64,000 bases of DNA from UBA6244 sp963676875 (GTDB lineage Bacteria > Bacteroidota > Bacteroidia > Bacteroidales > F082), in NCBI GenBank assembly GCA_963676875.1, contig OY781436.1:2232001-2296000 (forward strand), given 5' to 3'. Under the pieces are notes generated by a model. The model was not told where the DNA came from, did no database searches, and saw only the letters and a list, made by a program, of their open reading frames with translations. Made by a program: the position numbers and the translations under genes. This document shows positions 26,348 through 34,625 of this stretch, one piece after another (position 1 is the stretch's first letter; each line of letters starts with the position of its first letter).

Positions 26348-27490
26348 ATGAAAAAAGAAAACACCATAAAATCGACATTCGGAATGAACCCCAACCTCAA
26401 CCTCAACCTCAACCTAAGACTGAGCCTCACCCTCACCCTGAGCCTACTTTTTCTGAGCATCCTGTTTCTTCCCCAAAGGCTCCATGCCCAGGACGTGGAC
26501 TTTGCCCAGTATTACAACAACCCCACCTATTACAATCCTGCCAACGTGGGTTTGACCCAGGGGTTGAAAGTAAGGTTGAACTACAAGAAGCAGTGGACAG
26601 GATTGCAGGGCAACTACCACACCTACAGCTTTAGTGCCGACGTGGCCGAGCGCAGTCTGCCCGGTGCCGGGGGAATTGGCGTGATCGCCTCCCAAACCCT
26701 GGAAGGGGTGGGCATGTTAAAGACCAACACCTTTGGCTTTTTGCCCTCGGTACGCATCCCCATTGCCCACAACATGATCTTTCAGATGGGCGCACTGGCC
26801 TCGGTGGTTACGCAGAGTCTGAACTGGGACAACCTGGTTTTTGAAGACCAGCTGGATCCCAGATGGGGCAATATCGGGCCCAGCACCTTTGCCGGCGCCG
26901 CCCGCGACAAGGTGAGCTTCCCCGACTTCAGCTTTGGAGGCATCTTCCAATGGCAAGGCAGGGACGTGGATGGCAAGTTGGGCGTGGCCGTGCACCACAT
27001 CACCGAGCCCAACCAAAGCTTTTTTGACGTGGACGCTGCCCTTCCCCGAAAGTTCGTGTACAATTTGGACTTTGTCATCACCATGGGTCAGGAGCAGGGT
27101 TACTACCAGAAAAAGCAAGGCTTTAAGCTTAATCCCGGGGTGATGGTAGAACACCAGCGCAACATGTTTTTGTACACACTGGGCACCAACGTGTACATGC
27201 AACATGTGTATTTGGGTTTGTGGTACAAAAACCAGACTTTGGAATACGACGAGTTCAGCAGCTTCGACGTGATGCTGGGATTGAACATCCCCTTCACCGA
27301 GCAATACCGCATGAAACTCATGTACAGCTACGAGGTGAACATCAACGCCCGCCAGAGCTTCACCGGCCCCAGCCACGAAATCAGCCTGATCTTCGAGCTG
27401 GACGACATCGGCCTGGTGAACAAAGACAAGAACTCCTTCATGTCGCCACGGCCACGGAGTTATAGCCCGATAGAGTGTTCGCCGTTTTAG
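26348..27490 (+). CDS. PorP/SprF family T9SS outer-membrane protein
   Basis: 380 residues. After a signal sequence come the family hallmarks 'QDVDFAQYYNNPTYYNPANVGLTQG' and 'VRLNYKKQWTGLQGNYHTYSFSAD', then a barrel-like region. Family members sit in the outer membrane and help particular T9SS cargo, especially type B proteins, to be exported or anchored. It starts 12 bp after the giant PKD gene and shares its C-rich codon style, so it is likely that protein's dedicated partner. Odd: the signal peptide is coded by a hexanucleotide-like run giving NLNLNLNLRLSLTLTLSL. The last dozen residues (PRPRSYSPIECSPF) look unlike a barrel end and may be a recent extension. Confidence 0.92.
   Translation: MKKENTIKSTFGMNPNLNLNLNLRLSLTLTLSLLFLSILFLPQRLHAQDVDFAQYYNNPTYYNPANVGLTQGLKVRLNYKKQWTGLQGNYHTYSFSADVAERSLPGAGGIGVIASQTLEGVGMLKTNTFGFLPSVRIPIAHNMIFQMGALASVVTQSLNWDNLVFEDQLDPRWGNIGPSTFAGAARDKVSFPDFSFGGIFQWQGRDVDGKLGVAVHHITEPNQSFFDVDAALPRKFVYNLDFVITMGQEQGYYQKKQGFKLNPGVMVEHQRNMFLYTLGTNVYMQHVYLGLWYKNQTLEYDEFSSFDVMLGLNIPFTEQYRMKLMYSYEVNINARQSFTGPSHEISLIFELDDIGLVNKDKNSFMSPRPRSYSPIECSPF
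26391..26451 (+). repeat. Short tandem repeat inside a signal-peptide coding region
   Basis: CCTCAA units repeat in tandem (26396-26416), and then CCTCAC units (26427-26439). In frame this makes alternating Asn-Leu and Thr-Leu pairs in the hydrophobic core of the PorP/SprF signal peptide. Confidence 0.75.
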
Positions 27491-27496
27491 GATATC

Positions 27497-27530
27497 ACCC
27501 CTGACAGGGTTTGGAACCTTGTCGAGGGGT
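27497..27530 (+). repeat. Palindromic intergenic element (REP-like hairpin)
   Basis: Left arm ACCCCTGACAGGGTT, loop TGG, right arm AACCTTGTCGAGGGGT: an imperfect stem of about 14 bp immediately after the PorP/SprF stop. Palindromes of the CCCTGACAGGGTT type are known as dispersed elements in Bacteroidota. It could also end transcription, though no T-run of terminator type follows directly (ATTTTTT starts four bases later). Confidence 0.6.
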
Positions 27531-27572
27531 AACCATTTTTTCGGACCTCCGTCCCACAAATGCGAAAGAAAG

Positions 27573-27580
27573 TATCTTTG
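27573..27580 (+). promoter_or_regulatory. Bacteroidota -7 element for the ABC-F gene
   Basis: TATCTTTG followed by CGCCGC, a typical TAnnTTTG core, 20 bp before the ATG at 27601. The -33 position is not clearly TTTG. Confidence 0.5.
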
Positions 27581-27600
27581 CGCCGCACTAAAAATTAATC

Positions 27601-29244
27601 ATGATTTCAGTTGACGGACTTGCAGTGGAGTTTGGAGGAACGACACTATTCAAAGATATTTCATTTGCCATAAACGAAAAGGACAGAATCGCCCTCATGG
27701 GGAAAAACGGAGCAGGCAAATCTACCTTGTTAAAAATAATTGCAGGAGAAAAAACACCCACACGGGGTAAAATTTCCGCTCCGAAAGAGGCCGTGATTGC
27801 CTACCTGCCCCAACATTTACTTACCGAAGACAACCGCACTGTATTTGAGGAGGCAAGCAGGGCTTTTGAAGAAGCATTGCAGACGGGAAAGGAAATTGAA
27901 GAACTCAATCTTCAGCTTTCCACCCGAACCGATTACGAATCACCTGAATATTATGAACTTATCGAGCGTGTTTCCTCTTTAAGTGAAACATTCTACTCCA
28001 TGCAGGAAATTAATTACGATGCTGAAGTGGAGAAAATTTTACTCGGACTGGGGTTTCTCCGATCCGATTTCAACCGCCCCACAGGCGAGTTTAGCGGTGG
28101 ATGGCGCATGCGCATCGAACTGGCCAAAATTCTACTGAAAAAACCCGACCTGCTTTTGTTGGACGAACCCACCAACCACATGGACATCGAATCCATCCAA
28201 TGGTTTGAGGAATTTTTGATTAACAGTGCCAAGGCAGTGATCGTGATTTCACACGACCGAGCCTTTGTGGACAACATCACTACCCGCACCATTGAGGTTA
28301 CCATGGGCAGGATTTACGACTACAAAGTCAACTATTCCAGCTATCTCCAACTCCGGCTCGAAAGACGGGAACAACAACAAAAGCATTACGACGAACAACA
28401 GAAATTCATTGCTGACAACCAGGAGTTTATCGATCGTTTTAAGGGCACTTATTCCAAAACCAATCAGGTGCAGTCGCGGGTAAAAATGCTCGAAAAACTG
28501 GAACCCATCGAGATTGACGAAGTAGATACCTCGGCCTTGCGTCTGAAATTCCCTCCATCTCCACGATCAGGAAACTTTCCTGTGATTCTGGATCAGGTTT
28601 CCAAAAGCTACGGGGAGCACCTAGTATTTTCCAATGCTACCATGCATATTCAACGCGGTGAACGGGTGGCTTTTGTGGGAAAAAATGGCGAAGGAAAATC
28701 CACGCTGGTGAAATGCCTGATGGGCCAAACGGATTTCGGCGGCAGCCTCACCATCGGGCACAATACACACATTGGTTATTTCGCTCAGAATGAAGCTTCT
28801 CTGTTGGATGAAAATATTACGGTTTTCGAAACCATCGACGATGTGGCCAAGGGCGAAATCAGAACGAAAATAAAGGATTTGTTGGGGGCTTTTATGTTTG
28901 GTGACGATAGCTGGAACAAGAAAGTAAAGGTGCTTTCGGGTGGAGAACGAACACGCCTGGCCATGATAAAATTGTTGCTCGAACCCAAAAACCTGCTCAT
29001 CCTCGATGAGCCTACCAATCACCTGGATTTGCGAACGAAAGACATCCTTAAAAGTGCCTTACAGGATTTTGACGGCACCCTGATTCTGGTTTCCCACGAC
29101 CGTGATTTTTTGGACGGTCTGGTGAATAAAGTTTTCGAATTTGGAAACCAACAGGTAAGAGAACATCTGGGGGACATCCATAGTTTTCTGGCACGCAAAA
29201 AACTGGACAATCTGCGTGAGTTGGAACGAAATGTGAAGAAATAG
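27601..29244 (+). CDS. ABC-F family ATPase (translation factor type)
   Basis: 547 residues with two ABC domains and no membrane segments. Domain 1: Walker A GKNGAGKST (about 35-43), signature FSGGWRMR, Walker B LLLLDEPTNHMD. Domain 2: GKNGEGKST (about 361-369), LSGGERTR, LLILDEPTNHLD. Between them is the charged P-site tRNA interaction motif linker (about 250-300, 'LRLERREQQQKHYDEQQKF'). ABC-F proteins bind the ribosomal E site and relieve stalling, or protect against antibiotics. The even two-domain layout without a long C-terminal coiled coil resembles housekeeping members (YbiT type). It has its own -7 element. Confidence 0.92.
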   Translation: MISVDGLAVEFGGTTLFKDISFAINEKDRIALMGKNGAGKSTLLKIIAGEKTPTRGKISAPKEAVIAYLPQHLLTEDNRTVFEEASRAFEEALQTGKEIEELNLQLSTRTDYESPEYYELIERVSSLSETFYSMQEINYDAEVEKILLGLGFLRSDFNRPTGEFSGGWRMRIELAKILLKKPDLLLLDEPTNHMDIESIQWFEEFLINSAKAVIVISHDRAFVDNITTRTIEVTMGRIYDYKVNYSSYLQLRLERREQQQKHYDEQQKFIADNQEFIDRFKGTYSKTNQVQSRVKMLEKLEPIEIDEVDTSALRLKFPPSPRSGNFPVILDQVSKSYGEHLVFSNATMHIQRGERVAFVGKNGEGKSTLVKCLMGQTDFGGSLTIGHNTHIGYFAQNEASLLDENITVFETIDDVAKGEIRTKIKDLLGAFMFGDDSWNKKVKVLSGGERTRLAMIKLLLEPKNLLILDEPTNHLDLRTKDILKSALQDFDGTLILVSHDRDFLDGLVNKVFEFGNQQVREHLGDIHSFLARKKLDNLRELERNVKK

Positions 29245-29248
29245 GAGG

Positions 29249-29264
29249 TCAGCTTTTAAGCTGA
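29249..29264. terminator. Small palindrome between convergent genes
   Basis: TCAGCTTTTAAGCTGA gives a 5-7 bp stem right after the ABC-F stop, followed by ATATTTG. It is a weak candidate for termination between the convergent ABC-F and phosphoesterase genes. Confidence 0.3.
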
Positions 29265-29291
29265 ATATTTGACATAAAAGCTCCCGGTTTC

Positions 29292-30449
29292 CTATTCAAA
29301 GCTGAGGGTAATATTCAGAATTTCAGGCCGGGAGTTGGTTCGAACAGGAGGGCCCCAAACACCGATGCCCGAAGAAACCAAAATGTGGGTGTCTCCCTTT
29401 TTCAGCAAACCTTTTCCGTTTTCAAAAACCAGGTTGGTAATCACGTTAAATGGCCATAATTGTCCGTGATGGGTATGTCCGGATAGCTGAAGGTCCACAC
29501 CTGCTTCCACTGCCTGATTCAATCCAATGGGCTGGTGGTCAAGTAATATCACAGGATAACTGAGATCAACTCCCTCCATGATTTCTGCCAATTCCTTGCG
29601 TTTGAATCCCGAAAACTGCCTTTTGGTAAGGTCTTCACGTCCAACCACATAAAAGCTATTGTCGATAAACATCGCCGTGTCGTTGAGCAATTGGATGTTG
29701 TGCTCGGTGAGGTATTTTTTTGCCTTGTTCACCCCTCCGATGTACTCATGATTTCCGGTAACGGCAAACACCCCGTATTTTGCCTTGAGTTTTATCAACA
29801 ATTCGCCCACGTTGGAATGAATAACAGGTGCAATATCTTCATCGATGATATCACCCGGAATGAGGATGATGTCGGGATTGAGGTCATTCACCTTGTTTAC
29901 AATGTCCTTCAGGTGACGTTTCTCGATGATGGTTCCCAAATGAACATCTGAGAAGGCGACGATGCGAAGTGATTTTAGCATGCCGGCATGTTTTCCAACA
30001 GGTATCTGATAATTTTTTACCACCGGTATCCACGTATTGATATGTCCGATCAACACCACCACAAATGTGATAGCCACAACGATGATGGACAGGTTCCACC
30101 TTACCTTCATGGGATTTTCCGTTAAAAAGGCCGGAAAAAAGTGAAAGAGTTTGTCGAGACCTCTAAATATATCAATTACAGCCAATTGCAAGACGAGATA
30201 TACCATAATGGCCAGCCAGAACGAGCCAATCCAGATAAGTATCGTGCTGACCGTGTTTACCGAAATACGCTCGGTAAAACGTCCCACCAAGAAGGCTGAA
30301 GCCAGGAATACAATTCCCCAAATGAGTATTTTCCGCCACATGGGATGACCCGAAGTCAGGGGAAGTCCATTTTTAATGATGTAGTAGTTGAGCAGTGAGT
30401 AAAGGCTCAGGATAATGGTAACGACGATGATAAAAATAATGTTTTTCAT
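29292..30449 (-). CDS. Membrane-anchored metallophosphoesterase (YkuE/YaeI-like)
   Basis: 385 residues. Four N-terminal hydrophobic segments (about 3-20, 38-58, 70-90, 116-138) precede a calcineurin-like phosphoesterase domain with FSDVHLG (about 170), PGDIID, TGNHEYIGG, LLDHQP and LSGHTHHGQLW. Those residues make the usual dimetal site. The catalytic domain should face one side of the inner membrane. Relatives (YkuE, LpxI/LpxH-like) act on phospholipids or nucleotides; substrate not assignable. It lies 9 bp downstream of the SDR gene. Confidence 0.9.
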   Translation of the reverse strand: MKNIIFIIVVTIILSLYSLLNYYIIKNGLPLTSGHPMWRKILIWGIVFLASAFLVGRFTERISVNTVSTILIWIGSFWLAIMVYLVLQLAVIDIFRGLDKLFHFFPAFLTENPMKVRWNLSIIVVAITFVVVLIGHINTWIPVVKNYQIPVGKHAGMLKSLRIVAFSDVHLGTIIEKRHLKDIVNKVNDLNPDIILIPGDIIDEDIAPVIHSNVGELLIKLKAKYGVFAVTGNHEYIGGVNKAKKYLTEHNIQLLNDTAMFIDNSFYVVGREDLTKRQFSGFKRKELAEIMEGVDLSYPVILLDHQPIGLNQAVEAGVDLQLSGHTHHGQLWPFNVITNLVFENGKGLLKKGDTHILVSSGIGVWGPPVRTNSRPEILNITLSFE

Positions 30450-30458
30450 GGGCTAAAA

Positions 30459-31226
30459 TTAAAAACTGTTGATGGTGAATCCCCCGTCCACGGTAAGGCA
30501 TTGTCCGGTAACGTAGGATGAGGCCGGCATACACAAAAAGGTCACCACACGGGCTACCTCGGAGGGATCGGCGATTCGCTTCATGGGTGTTTTTTCCAGA
30601 ATTTCATCGAGATAGGCTTTGTTTTCAAAGAGTTTTTCCACCAACGGTGTTTTTGTGTACCAAGGGGCAACGGCATTCACCCGAATGTGATCGGGTGCCC
30701 ACTCTACGGCCAGATTTCGGGTAAGTTGCAGCAGCGCGGCTTTGGTCATGCCATAGGGCGCTCCCGTTCGGATGTGTGTGAGTCCGGCTACCGAAAGTAC
30801 GTTGGCAATAACGCCCTCTCCGGAGGCTTTCAATAAAGGATACAAGGCTTGGCTCAGAGCAAAATTGCTGTGCAGGTTGGTTTGCATGATGTGGTTGTAT
30901 TCGTCAAACTGATATTTGGCCACTTTTTTGCGGATGTTGGTGCCTACGTTGTTTACCAGAATATCCAGCTTACCTGACTGATTCACAAAGTCAACCAGCT
31001 TTTCACGTCCGGCTGCCGTTGAAACATCTGCTGCAACTCCTGAAGCAATAGGTCCCACAACATTTAGTTTCTGCACGGTATCGGCCACGTCCTGTTGATT
31101 TCGGGAAACAATGATCACCTTTGCTCCGAGGGATGTCATTTCTTCCGCAATGGCCAGCCCAATTCCTTTGGTACTTCCCGTGATAAGCGCTGTTTTACCC
31201 GTCAGCAGCCAATGATTCTCTTTCAT
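30459..31226 (-). CDS. SDR-family oxidoreductase (tropinone reductase-like)
   Basis: 255 residues. NAD(P)-binding TGSTKGIGLAIA (about 16-27), NNVGT (about 92-96), the catalytic Ser in VLSVAGL, and YGMTK (about 158-162, YxxxK), then 'IRVNAVAPWYTKTPL'. This is a classical short-chain dehydrogenase, closest in pattern to plant tropinone reductase-like and 3-oxoacyl-ACP reductase types. The bases around position 16 (TGSTKGIG) do not settle NADH versus NADPH. Likely co-transcribed with the phosphoesterase. Confidence 0.92.
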   Translation of the reverse strand: MKENHWLLTGKTALITGSTKGIGLAIAEEMTSLGAKVIIVSRNQQDVADTVQKLNVVGPIASGVAADVSTAAGREKLVDFVNQSGKLDILVNNVGTNIRKKVAKYQFDEYNHIMQTNLHSNFALSQALYPLLKASGEGVIANVLSVAGLTHIRTGAPYGMTKAALLQLTRNLAVEWAPDHIRVNAVAPWYTKTPLVEKLFENKAYLDEILEKTPMKRIADPSEVARVVTFLCMPASSYVTGQCLTVDGGFTINSF

Positions 31227-31273
31227 GATAATATATTATTGCGCTGCAAAAGTGTCGAAAATTTCGGATTGAC

Positions 31274-31281
31274 TACCTTTG
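31274..31281 (+). promoter_or_regulatory. Bacteroidota -7 element that decides the DUF6873 start
   Basis: TACCTTTG at 31274-31281 matches TAnnTTTG. A TTG start at 31279 would lie inside it, so the GTG at 31294, about 13 bp downstream, is the more likely start codon, with a very short leader. Confidence 0.5.
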
Positions 31282-31293
31282 AAGAAAAAATTT

Positions 31294-31980
31294 GTGAAAG
31301 TAATCGTATCTGCGTCCGTCCCGAAACTTGCGTTAACACAGCTCGAAAAGCAGTTTGATGTTGTACTTTTTCATACCGAAGGCCTTACCTATCCGGCCAT
31401 TTCCGATCACCCGGATGTGTTTTTGTCTCCGATGGAAAACGGCTTTATTGGGGCACCCAACCTTCCCGAAAAAACAAAAGATGGCTTTCTGGATGCCGGA
31501 ATTGAATGGATAGAAGGAAAATATCCTGTTGGCATGAAGTATCCGGAAAGTGCAAGGTACAATGCCGTTATCGCGGAAAGTTTTTTTATACATCAGCATC
31601 AGTTTACCGACCCTTTCCTGCTTCATTTTCATAAGGAGAAAACACAGATTCATGTAAATCAAGCCTATACAAGATGCAACTTACTTCCTTTGCGCAACAA
31701 TTGTTTTATCACCTCCGACAAGGGAATCGAAAAAGCATTGGTAAATCACGGATTGAAAGCGCATTACGTAAATCCTCAAGGCATTCTGCTCCCGGGCTTT
31801 CAACATGGCTTTTTTGGTGGCACCTGCGGAATTGCAGGCAATACGGTCTATTTTCTTGGCCACCTCCAACATCACCCGCAGGGAAAATCCATTCGGGCGT
31901 GGTTTGAAGCGCTGGAATATGACATCTGTTGTTTGTATGATGGTCCATTATTTGACGGAGGGAGTTTGTTTTTTGTTTGA
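31294..31980 (+). CDS. DUF6873-like (GME fold) protein
   Basis: 228 residues from GTG 31294 (MKVIVSASVPKLAL...). Visible features: 'DVFLSPMENGFIGAPNLPEK', 'IHVNQAYTRCNLLPLRNNCFITSDKGIEKAL', 'LLPGFQHGFFGGTCGIAGNTVYFLGHL' and 'LYDGPLFDGGSLFFV'. These Gly/His/Asn-rich phrases resemble amidinotransferase-like GME-fold proteins of unknown function, although I cannot name a catalytic Cys with certainty. No signal peptide. Divergent from the SDR gene. A TTG at 31279 is the alternative start but overlaps the -7 element. Confidence 0.7.
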   Translation: MKVIVSASVPKLALTQLEKQFDVVLFHTEGLTYPAISDHPDVFLSPMENGFIGAPNLPEKTKDGFLDAGIEWIEGKYPVGMKYPESARYNAVIAESFFIHQHQFTDPFLLHFHKEKTQIHVNQAYTRCNLLPLRNNCFITSDKGIEKALVNHGLKAHYVNPQGILLPGFQHGFFGGTCGIAGNTVYFLGHLQHHPQGKSIRAWFEALEYDICCLYDGPLFDGGSLFFV

Positions 31981-32144
31981 TGGTGGTGGTTGGCCTTTGA
32001 ATAATTCAACGGAGATGTTGGTGATGTTGCTAACAAAGTTTCGCCAGCCGCGGAAAAACCCGGCAATGTTTGTGTTGTACAGGGCTCTATTTGGCAGTAA
32101 AAAACAATGATCTGAATTCCCTTTCGCCATGCCATCAATTTTCT

Positions 32145-32152
32145 TAATTTCG
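32145..32152 (+). promoter_or_regulatory. Possible -7 element for aspS
   Basis: TAATTTCG followed by CAGCC, one base from TAnnTTTG, 57 bp before the aspS ATG. The 228 bp between the DUF6873 gene and aspS otherwise hold no supported gene. Confidence 0.35.
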
Positions 32153-32208
32153 CAGCCTGAATTTTAGCCTACGGGCATTATCATTACCGATACTTAAAAA
32201 GATATAGC

Positions 32209-33969
32209 ATGTTACGGACACATACCTGCGGAGCGCTTACCATTGCTGATGTAAACAAACAAGTTACCCTTTCGGGATGGGTGCAAAAAACCCGCGATAA
32301 GGGAGGCCTGATCTGGATCGATTTGCGCGACCGTTATGGCATTACCCAATTGGTGATGGAAGAAGGACGTTCGGCAGCCGAAGTTATTGAGGTGGCCCGA
32401 ACGCTGGGTCGCGAATTCGTGATCACCGTGCAAGGTACCGTGATTGAACGTGTGTCGAAAAACCCCAAAATGGCCACGGGCGATATCGAAATCGATGTTA
32501 CTTCCATCAAATTGCTCAACAAATCAAAAACGCCTCCCTTTACCATCGAAGACAAAACCGATGGCGGTGAGGAGTTAAGAATGAAATACCGATACCTTGA
32601 CTTGCGCCGTAATCCCTTAAAAGACAGCCTGATGCTACGTCACAAGCTTTCTTTGGAAACGCGTAAATACCTCGACAGCCAATTGTTTGTTGAAATAGAA
32701 ACCCCTTACCTCATCAAATCTACGCCCGAAGGTGCCCGCGACTTCGTAGTGCCTTCGCGCATGAATGAGGGTCAGTTTTACGCCTTGCCACAGTCGCCCC
32801 AAACTTTCAAGCAATTGTTGATGGTAGCCGGATACGACCGTTATTATCAGGTGGTTAAGTGCTTTCGCGATGAAGACCTGCGTGCTGACCGCCAGCCTGA
32901 ATTTACCCAAATTGATTGCGAAATGGCTTTCGTGGAACAGGAAGATATCCTGAACACCTTCGAAGGTCTGATCAAATATTTGTTTCATGAAGTAAAGGGT
33001 GTGGACATCGAGAAAATGCCCCGCATGACCTACGACGAAGCCATGAAATTATATGGTTCCGACAAGCCTGATTTGCGTTTCGACATGCAATTCGTCGAAA
33101 TCAATGAACTGGTAAAAGACAAAGGTTTTTCCATTTTTGATGAAGCCGAATTGGTGGTGGGATTCAACGCGGCCGGCTGTGCAGAGTTCACCCGCAAACA
33201 ACTGGATGCCCTCACCGATTTGGTACGCAAACCACAAGTGGGTGCCAAAGGGTTGGTGTATGTAAAATGCAATGCTGATAGTACTTTTAAGTCTTCGGTG
33301 GACAAGTTTTATACCCAGGAAGATTTAAAAACCTGGGCCGACAAAATGAATGCCCAACCCGGCGATCTTATGCTGGTGCTTTCCGGTGAAGCTGAGAAGG
33401 TTCGCAAGCAATTGAATGTGTTACGTTTACATATGGGCGATTTGCTTGGCTTAAAAGATCCGTTCAACTACAAACCCCTTTGGGTAGTTGATTTCCCCTT
33501 GTTGGAGTGGGACGAGGATAGCCAGCGCTACCACGCCATGCACCACCCGTTTACTTCGCCCAAACCTCAGGATATTGTCCTGTTGGAAACCGATCCCGGA
33601 GCAGTGCGTGCCAACGCTTACGATTTTGTTATCAACGGTGTTGAAATCGGTGGCGGTTCCATCCGTATCCACGACCGCGACTTGCAAAAGCTGATGTTCA
33701 AGCATCTCGGTTTTTCTGATGAACAAGCTCAGGATCAGTTTGGTTTCCTCATGAATGCCTTCGAATATGGCGCCCCTCCTCACGGTGGTATTGCCTTCGG
33801 CTTCGACCGCCTGGCGGCTTTATTTGGCGGACAGGATTCCATCCGCGATTTTATCGCCTTCCCAAAAAACAACAATGGCCGCGATGTGATGATTGATAGC
33901 CCAAGCGTTATTGCCAAGGAGCAGTTGGATGAACTGAGATTGAAAGTGGTGATACCAAAAAAGGAGTAA
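32209..33969 (+). CDS. aspS: Aspartyl-tRNA synthetase, bacterial type
   Basis: 586 residues, the usual bacterial length. An N-terminal OB anticodon-binding fold (about 1-105, 'VTLSGWVQKTRDKGGLIWIDLRDRYG') is followed by the class II core: motif 1 'FVEIETPYLIKSTPEGARDF', motif 2 'CFRDEDLRADRQPEFTQIDCEM', a GAD insertion (about 290-420) and motif 3 'GIAFGFDRLAALFG'. It charges tRNA-Asp in the cytoplasm. A stem-loop terminator follows within 25 bp, so it is probably monocistronic. Confidence 0.97.
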   Translation: MLRTHTCGALTIADVNKQVTLSGWVQKTRDKGGLIWIDLRDRYGITQLVMEEGRSAAEVIEVARTLGREFVITVQGTVIERVSKNPKMATGDIEIDVTSIKLLNKSKTPPFTIEDKTDGGEELRMKYRYLDLRRNPLKDSLMLRHKLSLETRKYLDSQLFVEIETPYLIKSTPEGARDFVVPSRMNEGQFYALPQSPQTFKQLLMVAGYDRYYQVVKCFRDEDLRADRQPEFTQIDCEMAFVEQEDILNTFEGLIKYLFHEVKGVDIEKMPRMTYDEAMKLYGSDKPDLRFDMQFVEINELVKDKGFSIFDEAELVVGFNAAGCAEFTRKQLDALTDLVRKPQVGAKGLVYVKCNADSTFKSSVDKFYTQEDLKTWADKMNAQPGDLMLVLSGEAEKVRKQLNVLRLHMGDLLGLKDPFNYKPLWVVDFPLLEWDEDSQRYHAMHHPFTSPKPQDIVLLETDPGAVRANAYDFVINGVEIGGGSIRIHDRDLQKLMFKHLGFSDEQAQDQFGFLMNAFEYGAPPHGGIAFGFDRLAALFGGQDSIRDFIAFPKNNNGRDVMIDSPSVIAKEQLDELRLKVVIPKKE

Positions 33970-33989
33970 ACCAGCAGTCCCATTAAATA

Positions 33990-34032
33990 TTAAACCACTT
34001 TTCAGCATGACGGAAGGTGGTTTATTGGTTTT
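33990..34032 (+). terminator. Rho-independent terminator after aspS
   Basis: TAAACCACTTTTC pairs with GGAAGGTGGTTTA (G-U pairs allowed) across a short loop, followed by TTGGTTTTT. It begins 21 bp after the aspS stop. Confidence 0.7.
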
Positions 34033-34100
34033 TAAAAATCGAAATAAAATTCCAGTTATAGGTGTTTATCTGTACATTCGCCAGAAAGTAATTACTTGCC

Positions 34101-34313
34101 ATGCAAACACTTGAGATACTACGTGAGATACAAAAGCTTCCGCTGATTAAACGATTTTATGTGATAGAAGAAACCCTTAAAACCATTAAGCGTGAGGAAT
34201 TAAATCATCAGATGGAGCAGGCTGCCAATGAATTGGTTGAAGAGTACACCATTAATAAAGAGCTAACATCCTTTTCGGATATTGATTTTGAGTCGTTTTA
34301 TGAAGCAAAATGA
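34101..34313 (+). CDS. Antitoxin-like protein, partner of a decayed MazF toxin
   Basis: 70 residues, acidic and helical: 'LREIQKLPLIKRFYVIEETLKTIKREE' then 'ANELVEEYTINKELTSFSDIDFESFYEAK'. The N-terminal 'IQKLPL..R...IEETLKTIK' phrase is typical of small antitoxins paired with MazF/PemK toxins, and the C-terminal acidic tail is the usual toxin-binding part. It ends overlapping the first 14 bases of the toxin frame. The antitoxin frame is intact although the toxin is broken. Located in an AT-rich accessory patch behind aspS. Confidence 0.75.
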   Translation: MQTLEILREIQKLPLIKRFYVIEETLKTIKREELNHQMEQAANELVEEYTINKELTSFSDIDFESFYEAK

Positions 34314-34598
34314 AATATGGTTAATCAATTTGGATCCCACTAAAGGATCTGAAATAAAAAAAACGTGACCTGCTATTATTGTTAATCACAATAGCTTAGG
34401 TAAGCTTCCGTTAAAGTAATTGTACCCATCACAGATTGGAAAGAAAAGTTTGCTGGCGCTCCTTGGATGGTAAAAATAGACCCGACACCAGAAAATGTAT
34501 TGAGCAAAGTCTGTTCATCTGACTGTTTTCAAATTCGTTCGCTATATGAAGAACGACTGATTAAAAAATTAGAAAATGTTGATTTAAATACGTTGTAG
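34300..34598 (+). pseudogene. Decayed MazF/PemK-type endoribonuclease toxin
   Basis: The frame begins MKQNEIWLINLDPTKGSEIKKT, the MazF N-terminus, then stops at TGA (34366-34368) exactly where the family has Arg in K-T-R-P. Reading through gives PAIIVNHNSLGKLPLK and then a second stop at 34417. Moving one base back at the A-run near 34414 restores VIVPITDWKEKF...WMVKI...CFQIRSLYEERLIKKLENVDLNTL up to TAG at 34596-34598. So one nonsense change and one single-base loss separate it from a normal toxin of about 99 residues. A sequencing error could explain one lesion but hardly both. Confidence 0.85.
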
Positions 34599-34625
34599 CC
34601 AATTAAAAAACCAACAGTAAAGTAA

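Noticed and set aside
31872..32138. Minus-strand frame of 88 residues between the DUF6873 gene and aspS.
   Set aside because: It overlaps the 3' end of the DUF6873 gene, has His/Pro/Asn-rich composition, and shows no start signal or domain.
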